Shown here: piece by piece, positions 50,101 to 63,578 of the stretch | How positions within the stretch are numbered: the first letter of the stretch is position 1 | Layout of the letters: each line of letters starts with the position of its first letter | From: Botrytis cinerea B05.10 | Lineage: Eukaryota; Ascomycota; Leotiomycetes; Helotiales; Sclerotiniaceae | Direction: 5' to 3' | DNA: 64,000 bases | NCBI RefSeq assembly: GCF_000143535.2 | Contig: NC_037314.1 | Location: 186,001 to 250,000, forward strand | Translations under genes and position numbers: made by a program | Notes under the pieces: generated by a model | What the model saw: only the letters and a program-made list of their open reading frames with translations | Told to the model about the DNA's origin: nothing | The model's database searches: none

Positions 50101-51384
50101 TGGTCGAAGATTGGCAGATTGGCAGAGTTCCGTTCTTATCGTCTTACCCCTCTTCCAATCCATCGCTAGTTAAGGAGTAAGCAGTGGGCTGAGTTGAAGT
50201 ACTCTCTAACTCGCGGAAGCCTAGTACATTAGAATATGCACAGTACCTGACCTGTAGCTATTCCTTTTTCTTATTCCTGTCCGCATGATACTGAAAGATA
50301 TCTGTACGCGCCCATTAATGTATAAACTACTGTACAACTGTAATTACACACACTTTAGTTCAACAAAGTTTAATATACAAGCCGTGCGAATCCCTGCTTA
50401 CCATTTCCGCGCTGACCATGGTTCGGTTTCCTGCGCGCTGAAACACGCATAATTATATTCGTTACTTCTCAACTGTTTGACTCCAGCCTGTTAGTTAATA
50501 CTTGCGGCTCTTATTAAACATGGGTATTGACAGCCCATTTCCTCTTCCAGGTCCAGACCAGGATGAAGGTACGCTTTTTGGTTGAAGTGGCTGACTGAGG
50601 AAGAAGAAAGTTTTTCCTGCCTTCATTAGGCTGCATGACGCACTTGGCACGATTCTTGTCGCCTGAACACTTTGAATTGGGCGTGGAAGTTGGAACGAAG
50701 GATTCTTGAGAAATTGCTTATTTGAATTTGATTTCTCATCTGGGGTGATTTGCATATGTCAAAAGAAATGACACAATGTGCAGGCCAACCCCGTAGGTCC
50801 TTCTTTGGTACCTGACTACCTATGATTGATTTCCCACACATCTCAATCTCCCGCCTCGAGACCTAAACCTTATATATACCTGCCCGAATTGGGATATACA
50901 TCCACCACAAGATTAAGAATCGAAATAAGTATGTACATGCAATGTTGAACCAGCCCTGTGAATTCCAGTGCCGAGATTGAATAGAAATGGCGCTGCTGAG
51001 GCACCCAACAAAAAGTTTAAAGGTAAAAAAGAAGACAAAAGGGATCAGTGATACAAGAATTGAATTCCCTGTCAACAGGCAATAAAACTGATATACAGAA
51101 AGTATAAAAACAAATGCTCTAGAAAAGAGTTCGACGCGCAGAAGGTAAAATGTAAAGTCAAAGTCAAAGTTAAAAGGCGCGCAAAGTAATGGGTATCTTC
51201 TAAACAATCAATATCGAAGGGAAGAATAGAAGAGAAAAATGAACATCTGTATATGGACAAAGCATATTCGATGATGGAAGAATAGAAAAAAGTTGTAAAA
51301 TCGGTTGTCTTGTGGCTTTGGAGAAATTCGTTGGCGAATAGTATTTCCGTCTAAGTAAATGATCGGCAGGTCTCTGAAACGTGT
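47140..51384. other. long intergenic stretch, nothing recognised
   Basis: Many short frames on both strands, none with protein-like composition over more than about 60 residues. No strong repeats. A GAG/GTT-poor AT-rich zone near 49650-49960 is unremarkable. The last few hundred bases probably include the 3' UTR of the minus-strand gene at 51385. Confidence 0.45.
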
Positions 51385-52987
51385 TTAATTTCTTCCATCG
51401 TTTCGCTTACCAGAACGTCGTGCCTCGTCCCCCTCTGTGGTCCTTTCTTCGCGTCCAATCTCCGATATTCCAGAGTAATGACGTTCTCGGTCTCGCTGAG
51501 ACTGGCTTTGTTGGCTTTGGGTTTGAGAGTGCGCGCGCGGCCTGGAATCGCTTTGTTCGAGCAAAGATGACACAGTATTTGAGCCGCCAGAATGCCTGCG
51601 TGGCTCTGCGGGCCTCGAGGCTTGCTCTTGGCTCTGTGAGTGAACTGGTGAAGTTAGGCTTTGAGTACTGAAACCACTTTCGGTGTGTCTATGACGACTC
51701 GAAGGGCGGCCGTATGAATCAGCTCCACGCGCTGAAACGTCACTTCGGTTCCTTGAATGCCCACGGCGTCTGCTTGATGGCGTACCCGATACGGAAGATC
51801 CTGTCTGCGAGAACGAAGGGGAAGTATATTGTGGCAATGATGTTGGATGCGGGGCTGGTTGTTGCGGCCCTGTCGCTTTTCGTTTCTTCGGTGAAGAAAC
51901 ATGATCTAGTCAAATAATTAGTACAACTAAAATAAAAGATGAATTATAAAAGCTTGCCTGAGGGTGTCGGAGGCTGATGGGTGCTGCTCGTACCTGCTTG
52001 TGATGTGGGTGGTTGCCAATGATGAAAGTAAATTGAAGGCGAAGATTGAGGCTCTTGTTGCTGCTGGGCGCTTTGCGATTGTGCTAATGGATGGCCAGAT
52101 TGCCCTGGTAATATTTGCATATTAGAAGCTGCTGGAGGTGGCTGGATGAGCATTTCTCCTGTATTTAATCTTGGAAGCTGAGAATTTGCTGTTGCTCTAG
52201 CTAGGGATCCTGCAGTCTGTCTAGATCTTGAGGCTGGGGACATTTGATAATTGGGAAGAAATCCTGGGCCCGTAGGTCCTATAGGTGTTGAGGGTAAAGT
52301 GACAGGAACTGGATGCTGACTTCCAAATACCGGACGAGAGTCTCCACGCTGTAGTTGTTCTGGTGAAGTATGCTGACTTTGTCCAGGCACTAATTGCTGT
52401 TGGACTTGATGCTGTTGCAGTTGATGTGCTTGAGCCATGTAGTGTTGGGCCCATTCTAAGCTAGCGTTAGGTAAATTTCCACCCCCCATTCCAGCAAATA
52501 CCATGGGAATCATATACGGGGGAATTCCTCCCGTCAGGGACGTTCGTAGCATGTCCTGCTCGATTTTTCTTTGCTCCAGCCTCAGTGATTCTTGCCTCGT
52601 TTTCTCTTCCTCTTGCTTCCGTTTATCCTCTTCGGCCTTTGCTTGAAGCCAATTTCTCATAGACTCTTCAGCGCCTTGCCATTGTTGAGGTGGAGCTGGT
52701 AACTGTAAAGAGCCCGTTGGCTGATTCAATGCCTGGACTACTTGCTGCGGGGGTTGTGGTGGTTGTGGTAATGTCATGGGGGGTAATCCACGATGAGGAG
52801 TGGACATGTTTATTGATTTTGTAAGTGCTAAAGAAGGAAGAGATTGTGATGGTGTTGGTAAAGAGACTGAAGAGCTAGTAGTTGTCACCGCCGGGGGGAA
52901 ACGAGAGCTAGATGGTGGTGTTGGTGGGGAATAGTCATGAAAAGACTTATAGCCGTGGTGGACTGGCTGTTTAATCGTGAGTAACAT
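51385..52987 (-). CDS. Gln/Pro/Ser-rich conserved fungal protein with coiled coil
   Basis: A two-exon protein of about 521 aa; exon 1 starts at 52987 and exon 2 is 51905-51385. The start MLLTIKQPVHHGYKSFHDYS, followed by PPTPPSSS, looks like a conserved N-terminus. Residues about 108-150 form a charged, probably helical segment (KAEEDKRKQEEEKTRQESL) running into a hydrophobic turn GGIPPYMIPMVFAGMGGGNL. This is flanked by poly-Gln and Pro-rich disorder (QLQQHQVQQQL, QPPQPPQQ). Exon 2 carries a nuclear-localisation-like SPKKRKAT and a long Ser/Arg/Gln-rich tail. It is probably a nuclear regulatory or scaffold protein; I do not recognise a named family. The intron end is fixed at 51906 (branch TACTAAT, acceptor CTAG). 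The donor is either a GC site at 51957 or GTACGA at 51993; both keep frame. Confidence 0.75.
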
Positions 52988-55900
52988 GTCGGGAAGTAGG
53001 CATTCACTGAAGCCAAAATAAGGAAAATGAAAATGTGTGTGAAAGAAAAAGCACCTTTAAAGTGATAACGTTGAGGTGCAAATAGGCAGATGCTAGCACA
53101 TGGACCAGTCGAACTTTTAAGTAGAACCAGAATCACCCCCCACACTTCTCACCCATAATTGCCAACTCGTACGTTGTAATTGAATGTCTAGGTTCAGCCG
53201 TGAGTATCAAGTACTCCAGGTGAATCCGGGATTCGGGATGCTAGTAACCTGTGGGACTGCGGAGCTTAATCTGAGTTCGCGAATCACAGGGCTACGAGTA
53301 TTGACTCTAGATCTGGAAATTGACTGAAAGGTTCGTTGACTGCAGGGACGATCGTCAGGGAAAAAGTTGGTGTGTACACAAAAGTCGTGTGCTTGTCAAA
53401 AAGAAGTACAAGATCGACTGGTTGTGAGCCAGAAGAACGGAGCGGAGAGGCAGGCGTTGAAGAATGATCCCACTAAACGCTCGGTACGGATAGTGATAAC
53501 AACCTTGGAATAGTCAAGTGAAATTGCCGTTGAGCTCAAGATTGTTTGTATAGTGCGGAATGAAAAAATAAGCAGGGGTAAGTCGAGCTCCGATATTACA
53601 AACAGCGAGAATGGTGGGGCAAGTGGGAATCTCGCTTTTCGAGTTTACTGTTTTGACTTTCCATGTCTGTAAAGGGTAACAATAAGTCTCTTGGAAGCAC
53701 TAAATGAACAAGCTCCCGATCTTTCTTATGGTGTGAATGGACTGATACCTTATCCGAAATGGCAGTGGCAGACTATGAAGATGCGCGTGTGAGAGGGAGG
53801 TGCTTGTATTGCCGGTTCACCAAGGCATCTTGGAATACAAAGTGTAATGTGCCAGTGGTCGATTACCAGCTAGGTTTTGGATCCCGAGGCCTGGGGCTGA
53901 GATTGGGGTGGAGACGAAGTAGCGAAGTATCTTTATGGACTGGGGAGGTTGTCCATAGGGCCACAGAAGAAACAGTCGAATGCATCAATGGAAGCTTATG
54001 CCTGCCAAGGCTAGGGTCTTAAATGGTCAGAGTCCATCTCGGGTGGAATGTGTTCCTGATGAGGGAATTGAGTAATCACAGCATTACGGATATATGTGAG
54101 CTAAAAGTTGGTGAGGAGGAAATTCCTCACATCTCAGAGTGATCACCCACTCACCTAGGTATACGTCTGACTAGGCTGCGTAGTCGCTGGTTGAAGGAGG
54201 GGCTACTCAAAGCGCGATCACCTACCGCAAGGTTTGCAGGGATAGGGTTGTGGGAGGTGTATGGCCTCTCATCCATTTGAAGTGCGCGATCATATCCAGG
54301 ATGAAGGCTCTTCACATCACTGGCATTTCAAAACGTAGTTGGTTGGTCTAAATCTTTTAGCGTCCATATGTCAGGTCGCCCCATACTCGATACAATTGCG
54401 AGACTGACTTAGCTTCCACATCAATCTCTTACCTTGTATGATTTACAGTTGTAGGGTCTCTATGATCAGGCTTTGATTGGTTGTCTTGAAAGATCTGTAT
54501 TGATCGTTCATCGGTGGTCGTTAAATCCTGTCTCTTTGAAACACAAGGCAGATCATCAAATTCGACCGGGCCGGGTCTGGACCAACCAAATAGGGTCTCG
54601 CTTCAAATAAGCATCAAGTTTTCGCTAAGCTCCGTTATGAAAGGACCACTTCATCTCCCAGACAATCAAATCTGACCTGATAATGATGATGGCGTTCAAG
54701 AGAAATGGAATACCTTTTTGTCACTTGTGCTCATTTCAGGATTTGTGAAGAGATTAACTACTGTAGTAGGCGAAACCTTATTACCTCGGTATGTGCCAAC
54801 TTTGTCTAGAGCTTTCTACTCAATACTTGGTTAGGAGTTAGGAGCTATAAGCCTTGTTAGGTTAGTAGCTGAGTATCACAGAAGAGACTTCTAATTACCA
54901 AATATGGAGAATTCCTATTTTCCGACAATGCACTGTCCTGTTTTGTGATGTGCCAGAGCTGTAGGTTCTCGAGTCTCCATTGATTGGCAATCTCCTTATA
55001 GTAAAATGGTCAGAGCTTGTTAGTTGGGGGGTACCGCGTCAACACACATAGCAAAAGACTGGTGAGTATCAAAGCTTCGATGCTCGTGTTACTTGATTTC
55101 AAGATTTGTTTTCCATTCTAGTATATCTGGATACCTGGTACCTGGTAAATTCCTGTCGAATCTTCCTTAATAGGCACGGTTGAGCTCCCGAGGTCGGCGT
55201 TATGTTCAGCTGGTTACATAAAGTAGGGATTTGCAGGCTTCTGTTGTTTCCTTTTTGTTTCTAATAGTAATCATCATTGGCAGGGAAACAACAGCGCGTG
55301 GGATTGATGCATATGATTGCATGCTTATTCCTCTGTAGAACAGAAAAATTGCGGAATACAGTAACCAACCCGAAGGTCCTCGACGCAATCAATTTCTCCG
55401 AACGGCCAGCATCTCAAAGCATCATTAAATTTTAGAAGATCACGGGTGCTGTGGCTTGGCGCCTGCCAACTTTGTAAGAGATGAAGGGGCGTCGGGTAAT
55501 TTTTGGTGCTTGAAGCTTGATGCAACATCCCCGAAATACTACGTAGGTACTGGTTAGTCAACCAGCTTTGTCATGCGTCTATATTCTTGCTTTCAAGATT
55601 TTTCATGTGTGCATATGTTGATATTAAATCAATCAAATTAATTTCTACACCGTTGGTTCGAGAGAGACACGGATAGAAAAAGGGGTGAGGCGGTGTGTAG
55701 TTGTGGAAAAAGAGGTTTGTTCTCGAAAAAAAAAAAGCATAACCGTACGATTACAGCACATGGAATCCCATCTAAGTGTACTAAAACAATTCATTCTATC
55801 GATATTGAATGTTCGAGAATATTCTTTTCATGACGCATTTTTTGGGGGCTAATCTCAAACATTACCAAAGTACGTTGGATGTGTTAAATGAATGACCGAA

Positions 55901-57728
55901 ACCTCGGAAGTTACCGAAACCAGAACCAAGATGAAGTTTTAATGAGCCGTGTTATTAAAGCATTAAAGTTTGAGGTCTATCAAAATTACTTCGAGTTTTA
56001 GGAAGATTTCCAAATTGAGACATTAGAGGTTCTCAAACACCCGTTCAATACCCTGTGTCCCATGAACCTGGTTGACGCTTTCCTCGTCCCTTTTAGTCCT
56101 TGCTATCCTTTCTTTCTTCTGTGCTTATGAGACTGCTACTGCGAAGGGACGGTTATGCATAGAACTCGAGCCTCCAAAAGGTCAAAGTGCCAGTCTAATT
56201 GAAGTGATCTCAGCCTCCCCGATCATGTATAAAACCGTGCCGCTGACGAGATAGGTCGGTCGGTCTTTTCCTTTATTGTTCGAACTCTTGATTGCAGCAT
56301 ACATCCATACGCTCACACATTGCTATCGTATTGGTCTTAAATACTTCGTACACTGACATAGTCCTTGGAATTGAGTTCAAAAAAGCCCAAGCTGCGATGC
56401 CTAGATTGGGAGGTGTAGAATTCCCTTACTATTCGACTCAAGTAAAGCTTGAGCGGATCATTCCACGTTTGCACCTATCGATATCCAGCCAAGCAAGTAC
56501 TCTTCTAGCGGAGTTGGACATGCAGACTCCATTAGCTATTTTTGACCAAACCTCTTTGATGCTGTCAGTCCGCTCCGTCACGTGCGAAAGATGATGTAGA
56601 TTGAGAATATCTAATTTTCGTATGAAATGCTGCAGATCTCGGTGGGAATCATACGATTCTAGACAGTGTAGATCTTCTTGAATCATACGATTTTTCTGGC
56701 GTTTTATATTAAAAATCGGGACAGAAACCCACAATGAGAAAGTTTTTACTCATTACCTAGGTATTTATACTCATGATTACTGCCCAAAAGAAACACATTC
56801 GGAACGGGGAACGAGTTGTTCGGAGATCTACAAGTTTGCAACTCTAGGCGAAAGCCCGTGCCCGATTTATCACAACCGACACCATTTGACAGGCCATCCG
56901 ATAAGCATTGCGCATCCTCGCCAGATAGCATTGTGTCGATCATTCTCTCGCCTTGTACTCGTAACGTTTTAACTTTGAGTTTGAAGATCCTTAGATGTGG
57001 CGAATCATCGAGCCATCTCTGCATCTTTGGGGCCGATCAGATACCAAATGCATTTTAGCTGCAATTCGGAGACGCCAGTGACTTCCTATACAGTCCAATA
57101 CGATTTTGATACGATACACATCCACGGCTACATCTCTGCCTCATTCGGTCATTTCCCCATGCGGAAACCCCGCTTCGGTTGACATAAAATGGGGGCACGT
57201 AGAAGGATTGACACCCCTCCAGCCGCCAAAGGAAAAGAGAGCTCGTGTGCCTGAGGACTTCAAATGCTGATTTGTTGCCCTGACATTTCCACATTAATTG
57301 GCGGATATGTTTAGAAATACTCTATCGCTAACCACGATGGATCCCGGTAGGTTAAATGTGAACACCGGTCGAACCATCAATGTTCATGAACAATCTCACG
57401 CCAACATGAAACCATACCTTCAGGTAACCTCAAAAATCCACATTCAGCCTTGAACGATGACGATCATCTTACCACTTCCAGAACGAGCGATGTGGTCGTC
57501 TAACGATGCCTTGGATGTTAGTCACAAATTGTTCATGCGCCACTCAATGCCGGTCACGGAAGTCCTTAGGGAAGAGTGCGAACGGACGTTGCCCCGGAAA
57601 ATTTCCAGGTGACCGGTGCCCTAAGCTGCCATGACGCCGCCATGAGTCAGCCATGTGCTTGGAAAACGCGTGGAGCCTAGTGGCTCAGTGACTAGATAGC
57701 TCTGAGATCGGCACTGTCATTCAGTCTA
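52988..57728. other. long intergenic stretch with only doubtful frames
   Basis: No gene can be supported. A + strand frame at 53759-54022 and three adjacent minus-strand frames between 56438 and 57294 have some protein-like composition (for example HLRIFKLKVKTLRVQGERM). They lack recognisable motifs or convincing splice sites joining them, so they are noted and not called. CT/GA content is ordinary. Confidence 0.4.
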
Positions 57729-57998
57729 ATGCCACCAGTTTCCGCGTCAAAAGCCTCAATAGCTGAGCCCCAAAAGATTGCGTCTGCCATTTCCAATCGA
57801 GTCATGTTCTCCACGAAGCCTACATCTACCCTCTCCGAAATTTTTAAAGTCCATGTTTTGAGAACAGCAATTACTGCTCACGAATCGAAGCTCGATTCAT
57901 ACTCTCCACCTTTACAAGCACGTCTTCTTGGCTCCCATGCGCTTGTATCTACATTGATGAAAAAAAGGCAAAAGTTTGCAACTAGTGTGAAAGAATAG
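57729..57998 (+). CDS. hypothetical 89-residue protein, doubtful
   Basis: An ATG frame with a Ser/Ala/Lys-rich N-terminus (SASKASIAEPQKIASAIS) and a basic C-terminus (MKKRQKFATSVKE). It has no cysteine-rich or membrane segment and no recognised family. The Ser/Arg/Lys-rich start could be an organelle presequence, which is speculation. It is isolated in a 10-kb gene desert. Confidence 0.22.
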   Translation: MPPVSASKASIAEPQKIASAISNRVMFSTKPTSTLSEIFKVHVLRTAITAHESKLDSYSPPLQARLLGSHALVSTLMKKRQKFATSVKE

Positions 57999-60480
57999 CA
58001 CAAGTCAATCGAATCTACAACCATTCGCTTCAGATGCTCAGTCACAACAAAGTTTTCAGTTGTAGCTGGAATACGAGTGCGGTATAATTGACATCATTAC
58101 TATACAAGTACTCCATCTTCTAAAGACTCTGGGGCTGATGGAATCTCATGGATAGTATATCTAGCGGAGGTGAAATCCTCAACTGTTCATTCTTCTTGCG
58201 TTTCAAGATATTATGCTTTCCCGCACTAAATCCCAAAGCGTTCTGTGAACGGCGAGGAAGGTGAAATTGCTAGTTAGCCTCATGTTTTAGTCTAGCTAGC
58301 TAATCAACGACGGGTAAAGGGTGTTTCTCCTCCACTGCTTCTAAAAAGACTACTCACAAGCACAAAACCCATGTGGGTATCTTCCATCTCCGAAGTTTCC
58401 TCTGCCACACTCAGCGCAAATTCTACGACCAAAAACAATTGATGGGTTAGAGGGAGGTACTCCAATACCATCTGTCCAAAACCATTCGTGCAAATTGCCT
58501 TTTATCTCTATTAACTTCATGCCCACCTTTTTGCCCACTTATCTCCATTTCCATTTTCCATCCCCCAGTATTCCACAAGAAGATCAGCGAGATTCTCATA
58601 ACTCAACGTACATCCACAACACCAATCCAAAAGTTTAGCCACAATCCCATCAAGGAATATACAGCAACCATGTGCTCAAACATTGAAGTAGCATTTGCTA
58701 ATAACAGTAAAGCATGATATTTCAGTGCATCTCTAAGTTCTCTGTTTTTCAATTGGCGTCATGAATGCTATACAGCAGTTGCCAAAATAAATTTATGGTA
58801 CGAATATCTTCGCCAATAGCACTAGTAGCTCGATATTATTCCATCGTGTTTTTCTGTATACTAGAACATGATAGAAGTTTCAATTAAACTATAGAAATCC
58901 ATCATACCAATAATTACAAGAATCCCCGACAAAATCTCCCATGCCGCCATCCCCCCATACTCTATAATGCTCATCCCACAACAGAGAAGAAACTAACAAT
59001 ATTTTCCTCTATTGTCTACTACAACACCAGAATCACATACCTTTCTTGTTTAGGCTTACTTGATTGCCATGGTTGTCTCCATTTGACTTGTACACCTGCC
59101 ACCTGCCACACATTATAGCCTCACATAGCATTTTAAATAGATGTCAAGCTTATTCGTAATATTTCATTTCACAATCTTTCAGAACTCAAAGACGCGCACT
59201 GAGATTAATGAGGGAGGCTGACACGGATTGCGCATATTGGCGCTCACGATATATTCCTATCCACGCAGCCCAGAAATACAGCCAGAGCTATATTTCCCTT
59301 TGCGCCTAAATGAATATTCATATTTTGACGTGTAAATCACTTTTCTTTTATTTGGATACGGAGACGATGAAGTAGTAATAGTATGAATGTTCCTCAAAGA
59401 CAAAATGAATTATTCCTCAGCGGAATTGGATTGAATAATGAAAGTCTAGGTGTATCTATTTGGTGATAACTTCAATGCTTGATGCGAACGTTGAGCATTC
59501 TTGCGGTACAATTATACATAAACACACACATTCACTTCCTACCTCTTCACAGGGGGGGGGGTATTTGTATGAGATCCTCTTTGCGGGGAATAGAAATCAA
59601 TCAGAATGCTCGGTCAGTAACCATAATCTCATCAAGATGATATCCTTCATCGCCTTCTCTTCACCAGAGCACAAGTTTCCAATTCACAACACACAGAACC
59701 CTCCCCACTACGTCCTAATCGCAAAGCAAGTGGAAAACACCATAGAAGAAGTCTAGAATAAGTGAGCGTGCGTGTAATTCTATTGAACTCCCACCAACTT
59801 TTATTATTTTTAGATTGCTGGGAATATACATAATCCATTAGGTATGCAATATGAAACCAAGTCTCCCAATATCAAAATTAGCATCACGATGCGCCTCTCA
59901 CAAATTGTCCTACCGCAAGTCTGGAATTCAGAGTTCGACCTCAGAGCCCATATCAACTTGACAAAAAATCAAGGATCGTGTACACAACAAGCACAGCACT
60001 TATTAACGCCCAATTTTGTAGGATCTTTCAAACAAAATCTCAGGAGTTATTCCTCGAATCCCCTTTTATATTTACCCTCCCAGATACAAGAATTCTAAAC
60101 CACCTTGGGCACCTTACACTAGAATTTAATTTATTTCTCTTCTGATCCCAGGGATTGAAAATAACATGACTCTTTGGGGAATACTTTACAATATTTGAAT
60201 CGCTAAATATTTGAATTCGTTTTCAACATTTAAGCGGTTATGATTGCATACCTCAATTCCCGTACAATGTTCTCTTCATCTACAAGATCTAAAGATATTT
60301 TTTCAAAAGTAACGAAAAGGAGAATGCAGGAAGCGTTCGTGAGAACTTTACATGAGGATTTTCTCATATCTCTAAAATACTCCTTTTCCCCCTTCTCTCA
60401 TTAGAAAATCCAGGAAGCCAAATCTGCATCAAGATCTCTATTAAGGTTTCCTCATCTCTATAATGTAGTTCTGGATCATA
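57999..60480. other. intergenic, nothing recognised
   Basis: AT-rich DNA with short frames only. A G9-type homopolymer occurs at about 59552-59560. Confidence 0.5.
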
Positions 60481-60489
60481 ATTCACGAG

Positions 60490-61575
60490 ATGAATGATTG
60501 AAATTCCTCTAATTCATATCGTAACACATCGCGCACATCTCATCACCTATATTATCAAAGCCCTCTTTTCTTTTCCTCCCTGTTCTCCTTTCTTTTATTA
60601 TCTTCTCCTATTAACAGAATGGAATAAACGAGATATTCAACCTCTCTTCCAAGTTCCTCCAGATCCTTCTCCTCTATCCAATATCAAAAGGTTCTCAATC
60701 ACATAGCATCACATCACATCACATTACAATCCTCCCCAGATAATTATCTATCTCACTAGTAAAATACACATCATCCATCCATACACACAGCTCTACAAAC
60801 ACATGTATTAAAGAAACATCCTACAGGATCTAGACAATTCCAGATCTCAACACAAACTCTTTCTCTCAAGCTCCTCACAGGAATAACCCAAACAACAGAA
60901 TCCTACCTACTACCAAACCCTAAACTCTCAATCTCCACATCATATACTCACCAACAAACAGACAGCCTCTTCCTCTTCTCCCCTGACCACCTTTACAACT
61001 TCCCACACCTTCCTTTACTATAATACTACCTCATCATCTTCCACCTCAAATTTCAATCGCCATTCCAATTCGACTTCCAACTCCCCCAATTGCAAACCAC
61101 CTAGAGAACAACACACAAAGCGCCCTTTCTATTCTTCCACAAACCCCCAATTCTCTAGCAAAGACGATATCTCAAAGATATTTGTATCGTAATATAATAA
61201 CCATATCTTATTACACCTACCCACCCGCTTCCCCTTATTTCAACATGTACACTCTATCTCCACCTCCCTCTCTATCCCTTCCCAACCTCCACAAATGAAT
61301 ATCCCAAAATTCCATTTCCATTTCCATTTCCTCACTCACCTCTCTCAATCTCCAAACCCACCTCCAAATCTATACAAGAACAAGATATATATACAGATAA
61401 CTATAAGCGCTCTAAAATTATCAAATACTATCCGCCTCCCCTTAAATATCAAATCCCTTTATATGCATCTATACCTCTTTACTCTTTTATCTCTATATGC
61501 TTATCCTCTTTATTGCTATATTTAATCTTAAATTCCTATTTTTCTTTTTGTTTGTTTTATTATATCGTACACTTT

Positions 61576-61623
<48 letters not shown>

Positions 61624-63250
61624 GTTTCCACCCCCATTCCCATTCCCATTCCCATTCTTCGTCTCTACAAGCAGTCACCCTCCCCCCCCTCACCCTCCGC
61701 CCTTTCGACTACTAATTTTACAATCCGCCTACCCTAAAAAAAAAACACACTCCTCATCTATTTATAAAGTATCTATCTTCATTTTCATAATAACACACCA
61801 CTGCCACTACCACCACCACCACCATCTTTCTCATCCTCCTCCTCATTCCCACAATCTATTCCCCTTCTCCCCTTTCCCTTCCACTTCCGCCCATTCCATT
61901 CCACTTATCCTTCATCCATCATCTCCCAATACGCCTCCTAACACATCTCCCACCCTACCCTACCATACTCTATCTAATCAATCACACAATATTCTCATCT
62001 CCTTCTTCCTTTTCCTCTCTCCCTCCCTCTCCCACTCCCTCCCTAACACCCTCTTTCCTTTTTCTATCCTTTTTTCTATCAAACTACTTATCATCTCTAT
62101 TCTATCATTATTTCTATTTCATTTTTACTCTCTACTTTTTATTCTCTATTTCCGATTTTTTTACTTTCTAGTCCCTATTTCTTATAATCTATTCTCTACT
62201 CTCTATTCTCTACTCTCTACTCTCTACTCTCTACTCCCTACTCCTTATTCCCTACACCATCTACACCATCTACACCATCTACCTCTTCCTATCTATTCCT
62301 ATCTATTCCTTTCTATTTACTCTTTATTTATCTTTTCCTATTTACCCCTTCATATCTACCCCTTCCCATCTATAATCTATAATCTATAAATTATATCAAA
62401 ACACTTATAAAACATCCCATCTAACCCAATCCAATCACTCTAAAAACACAATCACTCTAATAATACCACAACCTAAAACATCAATATCAATATCCAATAT
62501 CCAAACTCAAAAGAAATCAGAGCACAACCCAACTCAACTCAACGCAACAAAATTAGATACAACTCCCCCTTCCCTTCCCTTCCTATTCCTCCCCATCCCC
62601 GCCCCTCACATACAAAAAACCCCGAAATCCCAAAAGGGGGAAACATCTTTATTAATTTTTTTTTTATAACTTATTCACCAATCAATCAAGATTCACACAC
62701 ACTCAAAACAATCCTTCTTATCTCAACATCTTTCTTTTTAATTTCTTCTATCTGATATCGACTAGCTATTATCTATCTTCTTTGTATTTCCTTTCCCCTT
62801 TCAATCTACTCGGCCCTCTCCTCTGCTCTCCCTCATAATATCTCACGACATACGATACAATATATAATACAATTCAAGCTCTCTATTGTATCTTATCTGA
62901 TCTCATCATTCCCTCATCTCCCATCTTCCACCCCCTGCCATCTTATCACAAACCATAGTCCACAACCACATCGTGCTCCATCTACCTTGACTCTCACGAT
63001 TCATCCCCCTCATCTTCATCCTAAAGTAACAATTACATCTCCAACAAAAGACCGGTTAGCCCCAATACCCTCCCCTCTTCCATCCTCCACCCATTAAGCA
63101 CCCTCTCTTCTTCTCTTAACCATCCATCCAATTCCCAGTCCAATTCCAATTAACAGCCAGTCAATCTCCTGCAGGCAAAAAGAAACAGATATATCTATAG
63201 CCATTCGACCATATATCCTGCCTTCAAACCTCTCTCCCTCCTAAGAGATT
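60490..63250. other. pyrimidine-rich gene desert with simple repeats
   Basis: For about 2.7 kb the + strand is dominated by C and T with A as the main purine and very little G. It includes (CAT)16 at 61576-61623, CCCATT copies at 61634-61655, CACCAC runs near 61802-61824, CTCTACT repeats near 62190-62235 and ACACCATCT copies near 62253-62282. The open frames here are translations of repeats. The last gene (TBC) ends at 63579 on the opposite strand, so this is its downstream flank. Confidence 0.8.
61576..61623. repeat. (CAT)n trinucleotide repeat
   Basis: Sixteen or so perfect CAT units. Translated they give poly-His or poly-Ile, which explains the odd open frames there. Confidence 0.95.
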
Positions 63251-63578
63251 ATAAAAATACAGCAAAGAAATAAACCCCATCATCTCCCTCTCCCTTTCTC
63301 TTGTCCTCAAAGAGGAAAGCCAACAGATTAAAACAACTATAATAAAATCCCATCCCAAACACGTATGGTATAATGCAGTAGTAAAAAGACTCCCTAGCAA
63401 AAACTCCGTGGGAAACAAAAATGAACAAGTGGTAAAAGTACCACCAAAACATCAAGGCATTAAAACAAAGGAAAATATTCATCGTGTCAGTCATACATTG
63501 ATAAGATGTATGACTATGTGATATCGATTTTATAAAATCGACTGGGGTATCTTTTCTTCTCTGTTATTGAATCACGAT

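Noticed and set aside
53759..54022. 87-residue + strand frame
   Set aside because: Trp/Arg/Gly-rich with no recognisable domain, and isolated; likely chance.
56438..57294. Three adjacent minus-strand frames as one gene
   Set aside because: Some protein-like peptides, but no motif, no shared phase and no consensus introns joining them.
61497..61737. Frames encoding poly-His or poly-Ile
   Set aside because: They arise from the CAT trinucleotide repeat; no start or splice context.
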